This document shows positions 1 to 7,799 of a stretch of DNA of 32,901 nt, one piece after another. Source of the DNA: Planctomycetota bacterium (GTDB taxonomy: Bacteria; Planctomycetota; Planctomycetia; Isosphaerales; Isosphaeraceae). Position 1 is the first letter of the stretch. Every line of letters starts with the position of its first letter. The translations under genes were made by a program, and so were the position numbers. The DNA is taken from NCBI GenBank assembly GCA_021791715.1, contig JAJYWB010000076.1, forward strand, positions 1 to 32,901, read 5' to 3'. The notes under the pieces are model-generated. The model had not been told where the DNA came from. It made no database searches and worked only from the letters and a program-made list of their open reading frames with translations.

Positions 1-672
1 CTCGCTCTCGGCGGCGGCGTGAATCGCCTGAATTCGATCATATGCCGATGTATGTTCCGCCTCTTCGGGCGTCTGCGCGACGTTCGCACGGATCGGATTG
101 AGATCGACGTAGATGCTGCAAGCCAGAAACGCGGCGTCGTCAAGCAATTGTTGTGAATGAAATCGACTTTCCCAGAAACGCCCCTTGAGTTTGTCTTCGC
201 GATTCGCGGCCCGCGCGACGGGTTCGTTGACCTGCGCCATGAACCACGAAATCGACGTCAGTCGACGCCGGTATTCGGCGACCTTTGCGGGGTCGGCTGT
301 GATCATTTTGATTTCGGCCTCGTCGACTTCGATCGCATCGGTGTAAACGAAATGGACGTTTCTGCCGGCTCGACTCATGAGAATCCAACGTTTCGCGACG
401 TCTTCGTCGGACCAATTCTGAACGAGGTCGGGCCGAGTACGGAGGATAACATGATAATGATTGCTCATGATAGCATAATCACAGATTTCGGTCGCGGTGA
501 TCGATGCGAGCAATTGCAACCGACCGACGATCCACTCTTTCCGGTGATCGAATTTGTTTTTCGTCACCTCGTCTAATCCGCAAAGGAAAGCTCGGCGGAC
601 GCAACGGGATGTGCAGTGGTAGACGCCGATCTGGGACGGGTCGACGAGTTCTTTGCGAGGGTGCGAAGGCAT
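1..672 (-). CDS. IS200/RAYT-like HUH transposase, truncated by window edge
   Basis: Reading the minus strand from an ATG at 672 gives an open frame that leaves the window at base 1 (224 residues visible). It begins MPSHPRKELVDPSQIGVYH, the usual opening of planctomycete IS200-like (REP-associated tyrosine transposase) proteins. The HUH motif NHYHVIL lies at residues 71-77 and the catalytic-tyrosine segment IYVDLNPIRA at about 187-196. A GAGGAG ribosome binding site lies about 7 bases upstream of the ATG. Such Y1 enzymes cut and join single-stranded DNA and are often single-copy, domesticated proteins that process short repeats. The repeat array at 1061-1430 lies upstream of this gene, which may be meaningful. 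The C-terminal end is outside the window, so intactness cannot be judged. Confidence 0.88.
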   Translation of the reverse strand, partial: MPSHPRKELVDPSQIGVYHCTSRCVRRAFLCGLDEVTKNKFDHRKEWIVGRLQLLASITATEICDYAIMSNHYHVILRTRPDLVQNWSDEDVAKRWILMSRAGRNVHFVYTDAIEVDEAEIKMITADPAKVAEYRRRLTSISWFMAQVNEPVARAANREDKLKGRFWESRFHSQQLLDDAAFLACSIYVDLNPIRANVAQTPEEAEHTSAYDRIQAIHAAAESE

Positions 673-772
673 GTTGATCTCCTCGATTGTGTGTTTATCG
701 ATCGAATCCGAGGTTGAAGAACGAGGGTTCGACGATCTCGGCTTTTGAACGGACGGTTTCTTCTGAACAACA

Positions 773-787
773 GTATCAAATTGATAC
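773..787. promoter_or_regulatory. 15-bp palindrome upstream of transposase
   Basis: GTATCAA-A-TTGATAC is a perfect 7-bp inverted repeat around one base, about 100 bases upstream of the transposase start on the minus strand. It could be an operator or part of the promoter. No experimental motif is recognised, so the function is a guess. Confidence 0.3.
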
Positions 788-942
788 GGGGAGTCAATGA
801 TGTCGTGCGGGTCGATTCCAATTTTGTCGGGTTAACCGAGCACAGCGACGTAAGAATATCGCCGGCCCGAAGGACGATATTAGATCTAACTCCTTATCGA
901 TCATGAGGTTAGATGCTTAGATCGCATACTTCGGGAGGCGGG

Positions 943-1430
943 CGAATTCTGGGTGTCTGAAAAGACGGGGTGTATGAAAAGTCGGGCAGGGCCAAAAGGG
1001 CCGTCCCGATGGGCGGTCTAAGATCTAAACTTCGATCAGACATTAGGTTACTTGATTTAATGGAGGAGTTTCGGGGGTGGTCAAATCTTGGGTGTCTGGA
1101 AAATGCGTGATCGCGGAATTCGGGGGGCGGTCAAATTCTGGGTGTCTGAAAAGACGGGAATGGAGGAGTTTCGGGGGTGGTCAAATCTTGGGTGTCTGGA
1201 AAATGCGGAAAAGACGGGAATGGAGGAGTTTTGGGGGTGGTCAAATCTTGGGTGTCTGGAAAATGCGGAAAAGACGGGAATGGAGGAGTTTTGGGGGTGG
1301 TCAAATCTTGGGTGTCTGGATTCTGGTAATCAATCATGGGGTTAGATGATTTGATCGCGGAATTCGGGGGGCGGTCAAATTCCGGGTGTCTGAAAAGTCG
1401 TTGGAGACGGTCAAATTCTGGGTGTCTGGA
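943..1430. repeat. 60-bp tandem repeat array with diverged flanking copies
   Basis: The core GGTCAAATYYTGGGTGTCTG starts at 1079, 1129, 1179, 1239, 1299, 1373 and 1409, with a degenerate copy near 943. The copies at 1179, 1239 and 1299 are spaced exactly 60 bases apart, and lines 1201-1260 and 1261-1320 are identical. Outer copies are diverged, carrying variants such as a GCGGAATTCGG lead-in. All frames stay open across the array, so the ORFs there are repeat translations rather than genes. Bases 673-940 contain only the palindrome at 773 and no gene. The array abuts the toxin tip at 1386 and supplies its first codons. Confidence 0.9.
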
Positions 1431-1676
1431 TTCTGGTATCTGGATTCTGGTACGCTTGATCCGGGTACCGACAGCAGCACCATTCGTAATGTAGTCAACA
1501 ACTCCATCAAGCATGGAGGACAAGCGCGGAATATTATCATTGACGCCAGAGGAATTGGGCTCTCGGAAGCAGAAGCTCTCAGAGGACTGGAGAGTGCTTC
1601 GGGAATTTCTCGAGGAAAGGTTGAGAACATCACGCTCATTGGAGACGGTTACTTTCTGAATAAGGCGGTAGAATAA
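1386..1676 (+). CDS. Orphan CdiA-like C-terminal tRNase toxin tip
   Basis: This is a 96-residue frame whose first 30 or so residues are translated repeat sequence and whose rest looks like a toxin domain. From about residue 33 the protein reads SSTIRNVVNNSIKHGGQARN, followed by IDARGIGLSEAEALRGL, GISRGK and an IGDG ending. This resembles the C-terminal tRNase domain of CdiA-type contact-dependent inhibition toxins and other polymorphic toxins (recalled family pattern, not searched). There is no secretion or delivery domain: upstream the frame is closed near 1349. The GTG at 1386 is a formal start only. Two bases separate its stop from the next gene, a likely immunity protein. I infer a silent orphan toxin tip, expressed only if recombined into a full effector. 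The exact nuclease family is uncertain. Confidence 0.62.
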   Translation: MSEKSLETVKFWVSGFWYLDSGTLDPGTDSSTIRNVVNNSIKHGGQARNIIIDARGIGLSEAEALRGLESASGISRGKVENITLIGDGYFLNKAVE

Positions 1677-1678
1677 TT

Positions 1679-2044
1679 ATGAGTAAATTAGTATGTGTTT
1701 GTGGAAAAGTCATTTCTGATCTAGTATACCCGTCTTTGGTTCAAAGCTACGTTTTCAGCGAGACTTCACTTGATCGATTCATCCGAAATGCTGGATCATT
1801 GTTTGCAGAGTTAAAAAATGTGGATTCCGATGATAGTCGAGTAAAATGGCTAAGAGAGCACTTTGGAGTAGATTATCCGATGAATGCATCAGATTCTGAT
1901 GCATTTGAAGATGCATTGAGCCAGAAAATCAATGATTTTGTGGTCTCAATGCTGCGATGCGAGAATTGCGGAAGATTGCATATTCAGCAGAAGCCGGGAG
2001 AAAATTTATACTCAACATATTCACCGGATGACAAACGAAACTGA
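1679..2044 (+). CDS. Probable immunity protein with CxC/CxxC cysteine pairs
   Basis: A 121-residue cytosolic protein starts two bases after the toxin-tip stop. It opens MSKLVCVCGKVI (Cys6, Cys8) and ends with a second pair in RCENCGRLHIQQ, so it may bind zinc through CxC...CxxC. The middle is acidic and helical in character, as is common for immunity proteins neutralising basic nucleases. Similar small proteins opening MSKL-CVCG occur beside toxin tips in planctomycetes (from memory). It is notably more AT-rich and uses more TTA, AGA and ATA codons than the suf genes, which suggests acquisition. Binding to the upstream tip is inferred from adjacency. No promoter of its own is evident; it may be transcribed from within the repeat array. 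Confidence 0.68.
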   Translation: MSKLVCVCGKVISDLVYPSLVQSYVFSETSLDRFIRNAGSLFAELKNVDSDDSRVKWLREHFGVDYPMNASDSDAFEDALSQKINDFVVSMLRCENCGRLHIQQKPGENLYSTYSPDDKRN

Positions 2045-2179
2045 TAAAGAAATCTGTTTCTATTATGATAAACCCATTTGCAAGACAACCAAAAATTGAC
2101 CGATTTCTGAACCGTTCTATTAATTCATCTAACCACTTGTTAAATAAAGGATTAGATCTTAGGTCACACTCCGGCCCGC

Positions 2180-3283
2180 ATGATTCTGCTGTATCAGTCG
2201 TCTTCGTGCGGCGTGTTCGTAATCGTCGATGATTACTCGTTTTACGATCCATACGATCCGTCGGCTTGGCGGGGGTCGTTCAGCCCGCATCCGACGAGCT
2301 TCGGATATCGACGGTTCGTCGACGGCGCGAACTCGAGCGGAGGCGGCGGAGTCGGAGGATTCAACGCGATCGGAGCGAATTCGACCGCATCAACGGGATC
2401 AACGTCGACATCAACAGGTACGTCTTCAACCGGCTCGACATCAACGACGACCTCGAGCCCGACGAACGGCTCGACGACGACGGCATCGACATCAAGCAAT
2501 ATTTTGTTTATTGACGGAGCGCCTTCGAGCGCGACGACGGCGTCTCCATCGGCGACGCCCGGATCGTCGAGCGTGGCTTCGTCGTCGACTTTGGGTTCTG
2601 GGGGAGCGAAGACCGCGACTTCGTCGACGCTTTCCGGTGGGACGTCGGGGGGCGTTCACAACCCGAGCAACGTGCCGACGCCGGGGATGATCGGCGCTCC
2701 GAACTCGGCGTTCGTTCGCATCGGCAATGATATGAACGCGATGGGGAGTAATCCTGGGAGACAGGGAACATCGGTTCAGAGAGTTCAGCCCGTTCCTGGA
2801 CCAGATCCGAATGGCGCCGTTGCGCCTCCAAGCGTCGAATTGACGCCGAAACAACAAAAAAACTTGAGAATCTTGCGAGATGTTCTTCAAAAGAAACTCG
2901 AGGCGGCGGGAGTTGGAAGGAACGCGACGGCATTACCTCCGGATATCGCGGCTGGAAATAATGCGAACAGCGCGATGATTCAAGCGTTCATAATGAAATA
3001 TGGAGAAGAGGGGATGCGGCTGCTTCAAACCGCACAACTTTATGGCTATCAAATCGAAGCAAACGGCTTATGGGGGCTCGATTCTTATGAAATTGATGAT
3101 GCATTTAGAACCATCACCGTTTCGACTTGGTATGGATATTGTCCACGATCCGCTGAAGGTCAAGCGGATCGATTGACGGTCGCATTGCAGGAGCGGTTCA
3201 CTCCGAACCCCTTCATTTCCAAACCTCTGGGGTCGTTGGATCTGACGAAAGTTCAGCCGGCATACATCCTGAACCATCCCTAG
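2180..3283 (+). CDS. Polymorphic-toxin linker and pre-toxin segment (N-terminal part of a broken gene)
   Basis: A 367-residue frame without recognisable secretion domains. Residues about 15-50 carry the motif YDPYDPSAWRGS and a Gly-rich stretch; residues 60-160 are a low-complexity Ser/Thr/Gly linker. From about 215 (ELTPKQQKNLRIL) a helical pre-toxin region follows, with NSAMIQAFIMKYGEEG. The frame ends at a TAG at 3281-3283, but the same frame continues open beyond it into the toxin domain at 3344, so the stop looks like a nonsense mutation. The ATG at 2180 is probably not an ancestral start: homology with a second copy (4406-4866) begins only around 2210. This is best read as the 3' end of a large effector gene that lost its 5' part. 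Function is inferred from architecture. Confidence 0.6.
   Translation: MILLYQSSSCGVFVIVDDYSFYDPYDPSAWRGSFSPHPTSFGYRRFVDGANSSGGGGVGGFNAIGANSTASTGSTSTSTGTSSTGSTSTTTSSPTNGSTTTASTSSNILFIDGAPSSATTASPSATPGSSSVASSSTLGSGGAKTATSSTLSGGTSGGVHNPSNVPTPGMIGAPNSAFVRIGNDMNAMGSNPGRQGTSVQRVQPVPGPDPNGAVAPPSVELTPKQQKNLRILRDVLQKKLEAAGVGRNATALPPDIAAGNNANSAMIQAFIMKYGEEGMRLLQTAQLYGYQIEANGLWGLDSYEIDDAFRTITVSTWYGYCPRSAEGQADRLTVALQERFTPNPFISKPLGSLDLTKVQPAYILNHP
2203..2700 (+). repeat. Direct repeat, copy 1 of toxin linker
   Basis: This segment, covering YDPYDPSAWRGS and the Ser/Thr linker, is repeated at 4406-4866. Relative to the second copy it has a 36-base in-frame insertion of Ser/Thr codons around 2400-2440. Shared sequence upstream of different tips is the hallmark of recombination points in CDI and Rhs orphan modules (known for those families). 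Confidence 0.85.
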
Positions 3284-3343
3284 ATATTTGACGAGGCGAT
3301 CCTGGAATCGTCGAAGAAAGAGAACGACGAAAATGTTAATTAT

Positions 3344-3833
3344 GTGAATTATCTGAGCGCAACGATTCAATTCCAAGCAAAAAACAAAGTTCGCGATTAT
3401 GCGATTCAACAGGGTGGACAATACGCGGCGCTTGGTGTATTCTCAATTTTGGGGAATTTGTTCTCAAAAGCGAAGTATAAAATCAAATCGATCAATGTTC
3501 GAATTCAATCTCCAAAAAATCTCCCTGTTCGGAAAGGTTATTCTCGCGTCTATAGAGCTGTTAGTGAAGGAGAGTATCAAGGTATGCTCAAGTATGGAAT
3601 ATTTCGTCAAGGCTCAAACTCACTCGAAGGAAAATGGTTTTCTGATTCTCTCGATGGTGCGAAGGCTCAAGGTAAGGCCTTACACCCCTCTGGAAGATTC
3701 AGGATCTATCGAAGCAGACGATCCAGACAATGCTCCCAGCCTATTTCGACTTCCTAACCTTGATGGTCGAGGTCCAGCACGTTTCCTTCGTATGGACGAC
3801 TTGAAGGGGATTGTTCACCGTCCAATAAACTAA
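3344..3833 (+). pseudogene. Toxin tip of the broken effector, interrupted by a frameshift
   Basis: This continues the 2180 frame after the TAG at 3281. It reads NYLSATIQFQAKNKV, a hydrophobic stretch QYAALGVFSILGNLF, then VYRAVSEGEYQGMLKYG and SNSLEGKWFSDSLDGAKAQGK. That pattern, with Tyr-Arg-Ala near the start and a G-KWF segment, occurs at the tips of RHS-like and other polymorphic toxins, possibly with an ADP-ribosyltransferase-like fold (uncertain). After HPSGRFRI the good reading jumps by one base near 3707-3710 to EADDPDNAPSLFRLPNLDG, then GPARFLRMDDLKGI, ending at the stop 3831-3833. In the original frame the protein degrades to RSRRSRQCSQ and stops at 3757. So the tip is both separated from its N-terminal half and frameshifted, unless these are sequencing errors. 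Confidence 0.6.
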
Positions 3834-3847
3834 ATCGGTACTAGACT

Positions 3848-4147
3848 ATGCTAGCATATATAGAATGGATTCCCTGGCATCTTGGGGGGAGGATGTCACC
3901 TCCTTCAGGAATTGGTTCACCTCCTTATTCGACCATTGTTCGTTTCGCAGACTCATCAGATCCCCGGCCCCCTCACGACGGATGGTCTCTTGTGATCGAG
4001 AAAGTAAACAGTTGTGCAACTCTATATGAATGGATTGCCGATGTCCGCTATCTTGTTGAAGAAGCGCCACAATGCAATCTCATTCAGGGACGCGAATTCG
4101 AGTTGTACGAAGGCAAAAAATGCGTTGCAAGAGGTAGGATTCTGTAA
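3848..4147 (+). CDS. Probable immunity protein of the second toxin tip
   Basis: A 99-residue protein starting 14 bases after the toxin-tip stop. It contains WSLVIEKVNS, DVRYLVEEAPQCNLI and a C-terminal FELYEGKKCVARGRIL. The beta-rich ending, with an EFELYEG-K-VARG pattern, resembles small planctomycete and actinobacterial proteins found directly after toxin genes (from memory). No signal peptide or membrane segment is visible, fitting a cytosolic antidote. It is intact while its toxin is broken, as expected when a cell keeps immunity against neighbours. Assignment rests mainly on position and size. The ribosome binding site is weak. Confidence 0.55.
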   Translation: MLAYIEWIPWHLGGRMSPPSGIGSPPYSTIVRFADSSDPRPPHDGWSLVIEKVNSCATLYEWIADVRYLVEEAPQCNLIQGREFELYEGKKCVARGRIL

Positions 4148-4163
4148 GATATAGGAAAACTGA

Positions 4164-4307
4164 AATCAATCAGAGATCTCGCGAATAGGCATAATACAAA
4201 AACAAGCAGACTATTTAGATAAGGTAAATTCATACACGCTCTCTAATCTGGAAATCGACGAACACAAGCATCATATCAACACAGATATCTATGAAATGAT
4301 CATGTAA
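4164..4307 (+). pseudogene. Possible coding remnant of another toxin or immunity gene
   Basis: Between the immunity gene and the second linker copy, one frame is open for 47 codons after a TGA at 4161 and reads IQKQADYLDKVNSYTLSN, then IDEHKHHINTDIYEMIM before TAA. The composition is protein-like, but no start codon with a ribosome binding site is present, and another frame (4159-4218) also reads plausibly (SIRDLANRHNTKTSRLF). This may be a remnant of a further tip with a frameshift. The AT-rich stretch 4308-4400 shows nothing else. Confidence 0.25.
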
Positions 4308-4405
4308 AGATTTTTTGTATCAATTTGTATAAACATATAGATAGCAATGAATTAAATCTCGGATTCCATTTATGTTCGACTCATTCGGACTCCTCCGGCG
4401 TCCGC

Positions 4406-4866
4406 GTTCGGCGTGTGCTTAAACGTCGATGATTACTCGATTTACGATCCGTACGATCCGTCGGCTTGGCGGGGGTCGTTCAGACCGCATCCGACGAGCT
4501 TCGGCTATCGTCGGTTCGTCGACGGCGCGACGTCGAGCGGAGGCGGCGGCGTCGGAGGATTCAACGCGATCGGGACGAATTCGACCGCATCGACCGGTTC
4601 GACATCAACGACGACCTCGAGCCCGACGAACGGCTCGACGACGACGGCATCGACATCAAGCAATATTTTGTTTATTGACGGAGCGCCTTCGAGCGCGACG
4701 ACGGCGTCTCCATCGGCGACGCCCGGATCGTCGAGCGTGGCTTCGTCGTCGACTTTGGGTTCTGGGTGAGCGAAGACCTCGACTTCGTCGCCGCTTTACG
4801 GCGGGACGGGTTCGAGCAATCACAATCCGAGCAACGTTCTGACTCCGGGGATGATCATCGCTCGTA
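4406..4866 (+). pseudogene. Second, decayed copy of the toxin linker
   Basis: A frame from 4413 reads VDDYSIYDPYDPSAWRGSF and a Ser/Thr-rich linker nearly identical to copy 1, but stops at TGA 4767-4769 where copy 1 has GGA. DNA similarity continues beyond that stop to about 4866 and then fades into unrelated sequence. There is no toxin tip or immunity gene downstream, so the module is dead or was truncated by later insertions. The open part would encode 118 residues. Start codon choice is arbitrary because the copy begins without a ribosome binding site. Confidence 0.7.
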
Positions 4867-5110
4867 AGCGCTCGGGATTACCAGCCCCCGGTCGCTGGAC
4901 GTCGGGAACCCAGGCGCAGCACTCGCGCGAACCGCGAACCGCGAAGCCGCGAAGCCGCGACGTCACGGGTCGAACGTGATCGATCAAACTACGAACCGTC
5001 TCGCGAATCCGCGCGCACTCTCGCTCACTCGAGCGCTCAAACGCTCGATCGCGACGATGATCCAATTTCTCTTCCGCCGGCGTTTACGATTCCGTTCGAT
5101 CCGATCCCTT

Positions 5111-5324
5111 TTATTCGCGTCGACCGGCTCGCTTCGCGTCGCGACGTCGTGCCTTCTCGCGCGATTCTTCCAATCGGTGTGTGAGCACGTGCTCAGGATG
5201 ACTCTTACCCCATCGGTCCGGCAACAGATCCTCGATGCGTTCCCGCGCCTGACTCAGCGTTATCAAAACATCTTTAATATACGCCAATGGCTCGAGAACG
5301 CCCGATCTCAGACACTCAGAAATT
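5111..5324 (-). pseudogene. IS66-type transposase C-terminal remnant
   Basis: The minus strand encodes ISECLRSGVLEPLAYIKDVL, then a segment with ERIEDLLPDRWGK and a basic tail. The PLAYI-DVL...LLPDRW pattern is the C-terminal domain typical of IS66 transposases (TnpC). Upstream of residue ISECL the frame continues into non-homologous sequence, so the catalytic DDE core is missing. It is a small leftover of an insertion sequence. Flanking bases 4867-5110 and 5325-5514 contain no gene that I can support; a short run of CGCGAA(G)CC units sits near 4930-4960. Confidence 0.6.
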
Positions 5325-5640
5325 GACCGGCGCGGCGGCGCGGACGTCGGCGGGACGCAAGGACGCTTGGCCGCTCCCATATGGATTTTAGCGGGTATCA
5401 CACGGAAACATGATGACCCTTCGGCTTTTAATCTTTTGATCAATCTCGGCTTTGACAAAGCCTTTGATCGTGCATCGTGCTCCTTAATTCGTTGAAAGCG
5501 GATCAATCAAGACGATGAAAACGCATGAAAGAAGGCAAACGAGATGCGCCGAATTCAAAAAAAATCCTCGGGTTGAAACGAGTCGCTCAGTTCCGGACAG
5601 TCTTCGGTCGAGTCGTGTCGTTCAAATCGGGAGGGTTATC

Positions 5641-5930
5641 ATCGGCCGAAACGAGCCTTTCCAAATCGGACGTTCTAAATCGGACGAACATCGATCGAAA
5701 CGCGACTTTCCAAAACGGGCGATCATCGGCCGAAACGAGCCTTTCCAAATCGGACGTTCTAAATCGGACGAACATCGATCGAAACGCGACTTTCCAAATC
5801 GGACGATCATTGTTCGAAAGGCGACTTTTCAAAACAGTCGGTTATCGGTCGGAACGCGACTTTCCAAATCGGACGATCGTCGGTCGAAACGCGTCGTTCG
5901 CATCGGGTAGGTTCTCGCATTTCACTCGTT
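5641..5930. repeat. 84-bp minisatellite with degenerate sub-units
   Basis: The unit starting ATCGGCCGAAACGAGCCTTT occurs at 5641 and again at 5725 (period 84), almost identical over its full length. Inside, a shorter unit of the type TCGAAACGCGACTTTCCAAA recurs and continues in diverged form to about 5930, with traces near 5950-5975. Several frames on both strands stay open because the repeat contains no stop codons, so the predicted proteins here are artefacts. Bases 5980-6311 hold no other gene; they lead into the gene starting at 6312. Confidence 0.85.
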
Positions 5931-6311
5931 GATCGGAACCGGACGGTCGTCGGTCGAAACGCTCCTTTCGATCTCGAAGCTTGCCTGCGGGTCCGGTTCA
6001 CTCGATCACTCGGCTTAAAACACATGTACCCAGAAGAGCGCCGCGCTAGTTCGATTCGTCTTGAAAACGCAAGGATCACTCGACGTTCGGCCGTAATCGC
6101 AAATTTATTTTCAAAGGGTTGACACGAATTCCTCAATATCGTAAGATTCTCGTGTGGAATGCTTCAAACCGGTTCATTATCGCACGCTCGGCGCTTTGAG
6201 CGGTCGATCCTAACCGGAATGTTCACAAACATTGTTTTTTCGCACCAAAACCAAGCCATTTTTCAAAATACAGAACAAAACGAACACGATTTAAAGGAAG
6301 GCGACCGCAAC

Positions 6312-7514
6312 ATGAACAACACACAAGCTCGATCGAGCGCCGATGCGCCCAAATCCAAACCCCTCGACCGTTCCAAAACGCTGAATTCAGCTCGGTGTGC
6401 CGAGCGAAAGGAGGTCGAACATGCGATCTTCTCGGCCGATCCCGTTATCGAAGGTTTCGAAACGCGCGAAGATTGGATTTCACATCGCGAAATCGTCGTT
6501 CAAGGATTGAATCCCGTCGGGGCGCTCGAATCCATCCACGCGGAACGCGCAGCGCTTTATTTATGGCGGCTCAAACGCGTGACGCGCTATGAAACCACCG
6601 CGACACAATTCGATCACGCAGAAGTGATGGCGGAGTTCATCGTCTCGCTCGATCATCCCGAGTTTCCTCGCGACCGATCCGAGGCGGTCACCATCGAAAA
6701 AATTCGCAAACCGCTCCGTGATTATCTCAACGATTTTCAAAGCATGGGAGCGCAAGCGGCAAAACTTCCCGAACACCAAGAAGGTTTGGAACGAGTTCGC
6801 AAGGAAGCCAAACGCGTTCGTCAGCGTCGCCTTTTGCCCGATCAACCGACGATCCAGACGATCATCAAATACGAGGCGCATCTCGATCGCTGCCTCACTC
6901 GGACAATGGCCGAACTGAGGCGGTTGCAAAAAGAACGGCGGCAGGGATTGCGTGCGGTTGATGACGCTCAGTCGTTTGCCACTCAGTCGTTCACTGAACG
7001 TCATGTAAACGATGGAGCGACGGGCGATTTTGCCGATTTCAAAGAGAAAGACTCGGCTCCAGAGCCTTCAGAACTCTCGGAAGGGGCAAGCGACGATCGA
7101 TCGGGTGCTTGTCAAAACGAGGGTCGTCAAGCTGAAACGGGATGTGATTCCGATTCTTCATGCCAAAAAACAGACAAAGATAAAAATTCCGAGTCGGTTC
7201 GCGAGGATGAATCGCCCGCCGACAAAAGTTCGTCGAAGCCTATCGAGTCGTTTACCCCGATTGATCCGCATGCCTCGATCGAGTCGCTTACCCCGATTGG
7301 TTCACTTACCCCGTTCGATCCGCTCGATCGATCTCATTTCGTTATCAAAGAATCCGAGCAATTGGATCGAGCGATTTCAACGATCGTTCCTCATGCGAAA
7401 TCCGTTCTCAATGGATATCGCATCAGCGAGTCGACACCAAAGGGGATTGTCGTTCACGATGCGAATTCTTCGGGGGTCGTCATCACCAAGATTCCCCAGC
7501 CTACGTGCACGTAG
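6312..7514 (+). CDS. Hypothetical protein, planctomycete type, with acidic repetitive C-terminus
   Basis: A 400-residue cytosolic protein of unknown function. The start at 6312 is chosen because an AAGGAAGG site lies about 10 bases upstream; an upstream in-frame start at 6159 lacks one. The N-terminal part has EDWISHREIVVQGLNPVGAL and AALYLWRLKRVTRYE, followed after a charged helical region by KYEAHLDRCLTRTMAELRRL. These resemble a family of proteins common in planctomycetes in which a W-LRR-RYE helix and an EAHL-R...L-LQ helix are conserved (from memory). From about residue 230 the protein is acidic and low-complexity, with near-repeats of the form IDPHASIESLTPIGSLTPFD, and ends in a short ordered segment. 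It is isolated, flanked by a minisatellite and the suf operon. Confidence 0.75.
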   Translation: MNNTQARSSADAPKSKPLDRSKTLNSARCAERKEVEHAIFSADPVIEGFETREDWISHREIVVQGLNPVGALESIHAERAALYLWRLKRVTRYETTATQFDHAEVMAEFIVSLDHPEFPRDRSEAVTIEKIRKPLRDYLNDFQSMGAQAAKLPEHQEGLERVRKEAKRVRQRRLLPDQPTIQTIIKYEAHLDRCLTRTMAELRRLQKERRQGLRAVDDAQSFATQSFTERHVNDGATGDFADFKEKDSAPEPSELSEGASDDRSGACQNEGRQAETGCDSDSSCQKTDKDKNSESVREDESPADKSSSKPIESFTPIDPHASIESLTPIGSLTPFDPLDRSHFVIKESEQLDRAISTIVPHAKSVLNGYRISESTPKGIVVHDANSSGVVITKIPQPTCT

Positions 7515-7747
7515 AGCGGTTGAATTGGTTGATCGAACGAAGCACGGGTTCGACGCTCTGAGTTTCGTTGACGTTGATGTTGGTCGAAGATTCCCGACGC
7601 TTCGGGGTCGTTCGGTCGCGTCTTGGATCGGATTGGAAAGTACGTGTACGAGGGGCTTTCGTCGGGCTCAAATCGGTTCCAATCGCGAGGCTCGGATGTT
7701 TTTGACAATATTCTTTGCGAAAATGGTGAAAAATCGGGATTAGGTCA

Positions 7748-7779
7748 TGGACGTCGGCGAGGAGGTCGATTACAATCGA
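7748..7779 (+). promoter_or_regulatory. Candidate sufR promoter with overlapping inverted repeat
   Basis: TGGACG (7748-7753) and TACAAT (7771-7776) are separated by 17 bases and resemble a sigma-70 promoter. The -10 box lies inside an inverted repeat TCGATT-AC-AATCGA (7766-7779), 20 bases before the sufR start. A repressor such as SufR binding here would block the promoter, which fits known autoregulation of suf operons by SufR in cyanobacteria. The rest of 7515-7799 shows nothing else. This is a pattern match only. Confidence 0.35.
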
Positions 7780-7799
7780 TTTTCACGGGGGTGTAAGCC

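Noticed and set aside
140..415. Arg-rich minus-strand ORF in the transposase region
   Set aside because: It is an out-of-frame shadow of the transposase, whose own frame runs off the window edge.
1077..1523. ORFs on both strands through the 60-base repeat array
   Set aside because: Their sequences are periodic repeat translations; other frames are equally open.
4976..5326. 116-residue plus-strand ORF
   Set aside because: It lies opposite the IS66 remnant, and its composition is like a shadow frame.
5515..5932. Repeat-containing ORFs on both strands near the minisatellite
   Set aside because: All follow the 84-base repeat without codon bias; no frame is favoured.
7012..7743. 243-residue plus-strand ORF
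   Set aside because: It overlaps the 6312-7514 gene in another frame and is extremely Arg/Ser-rich.
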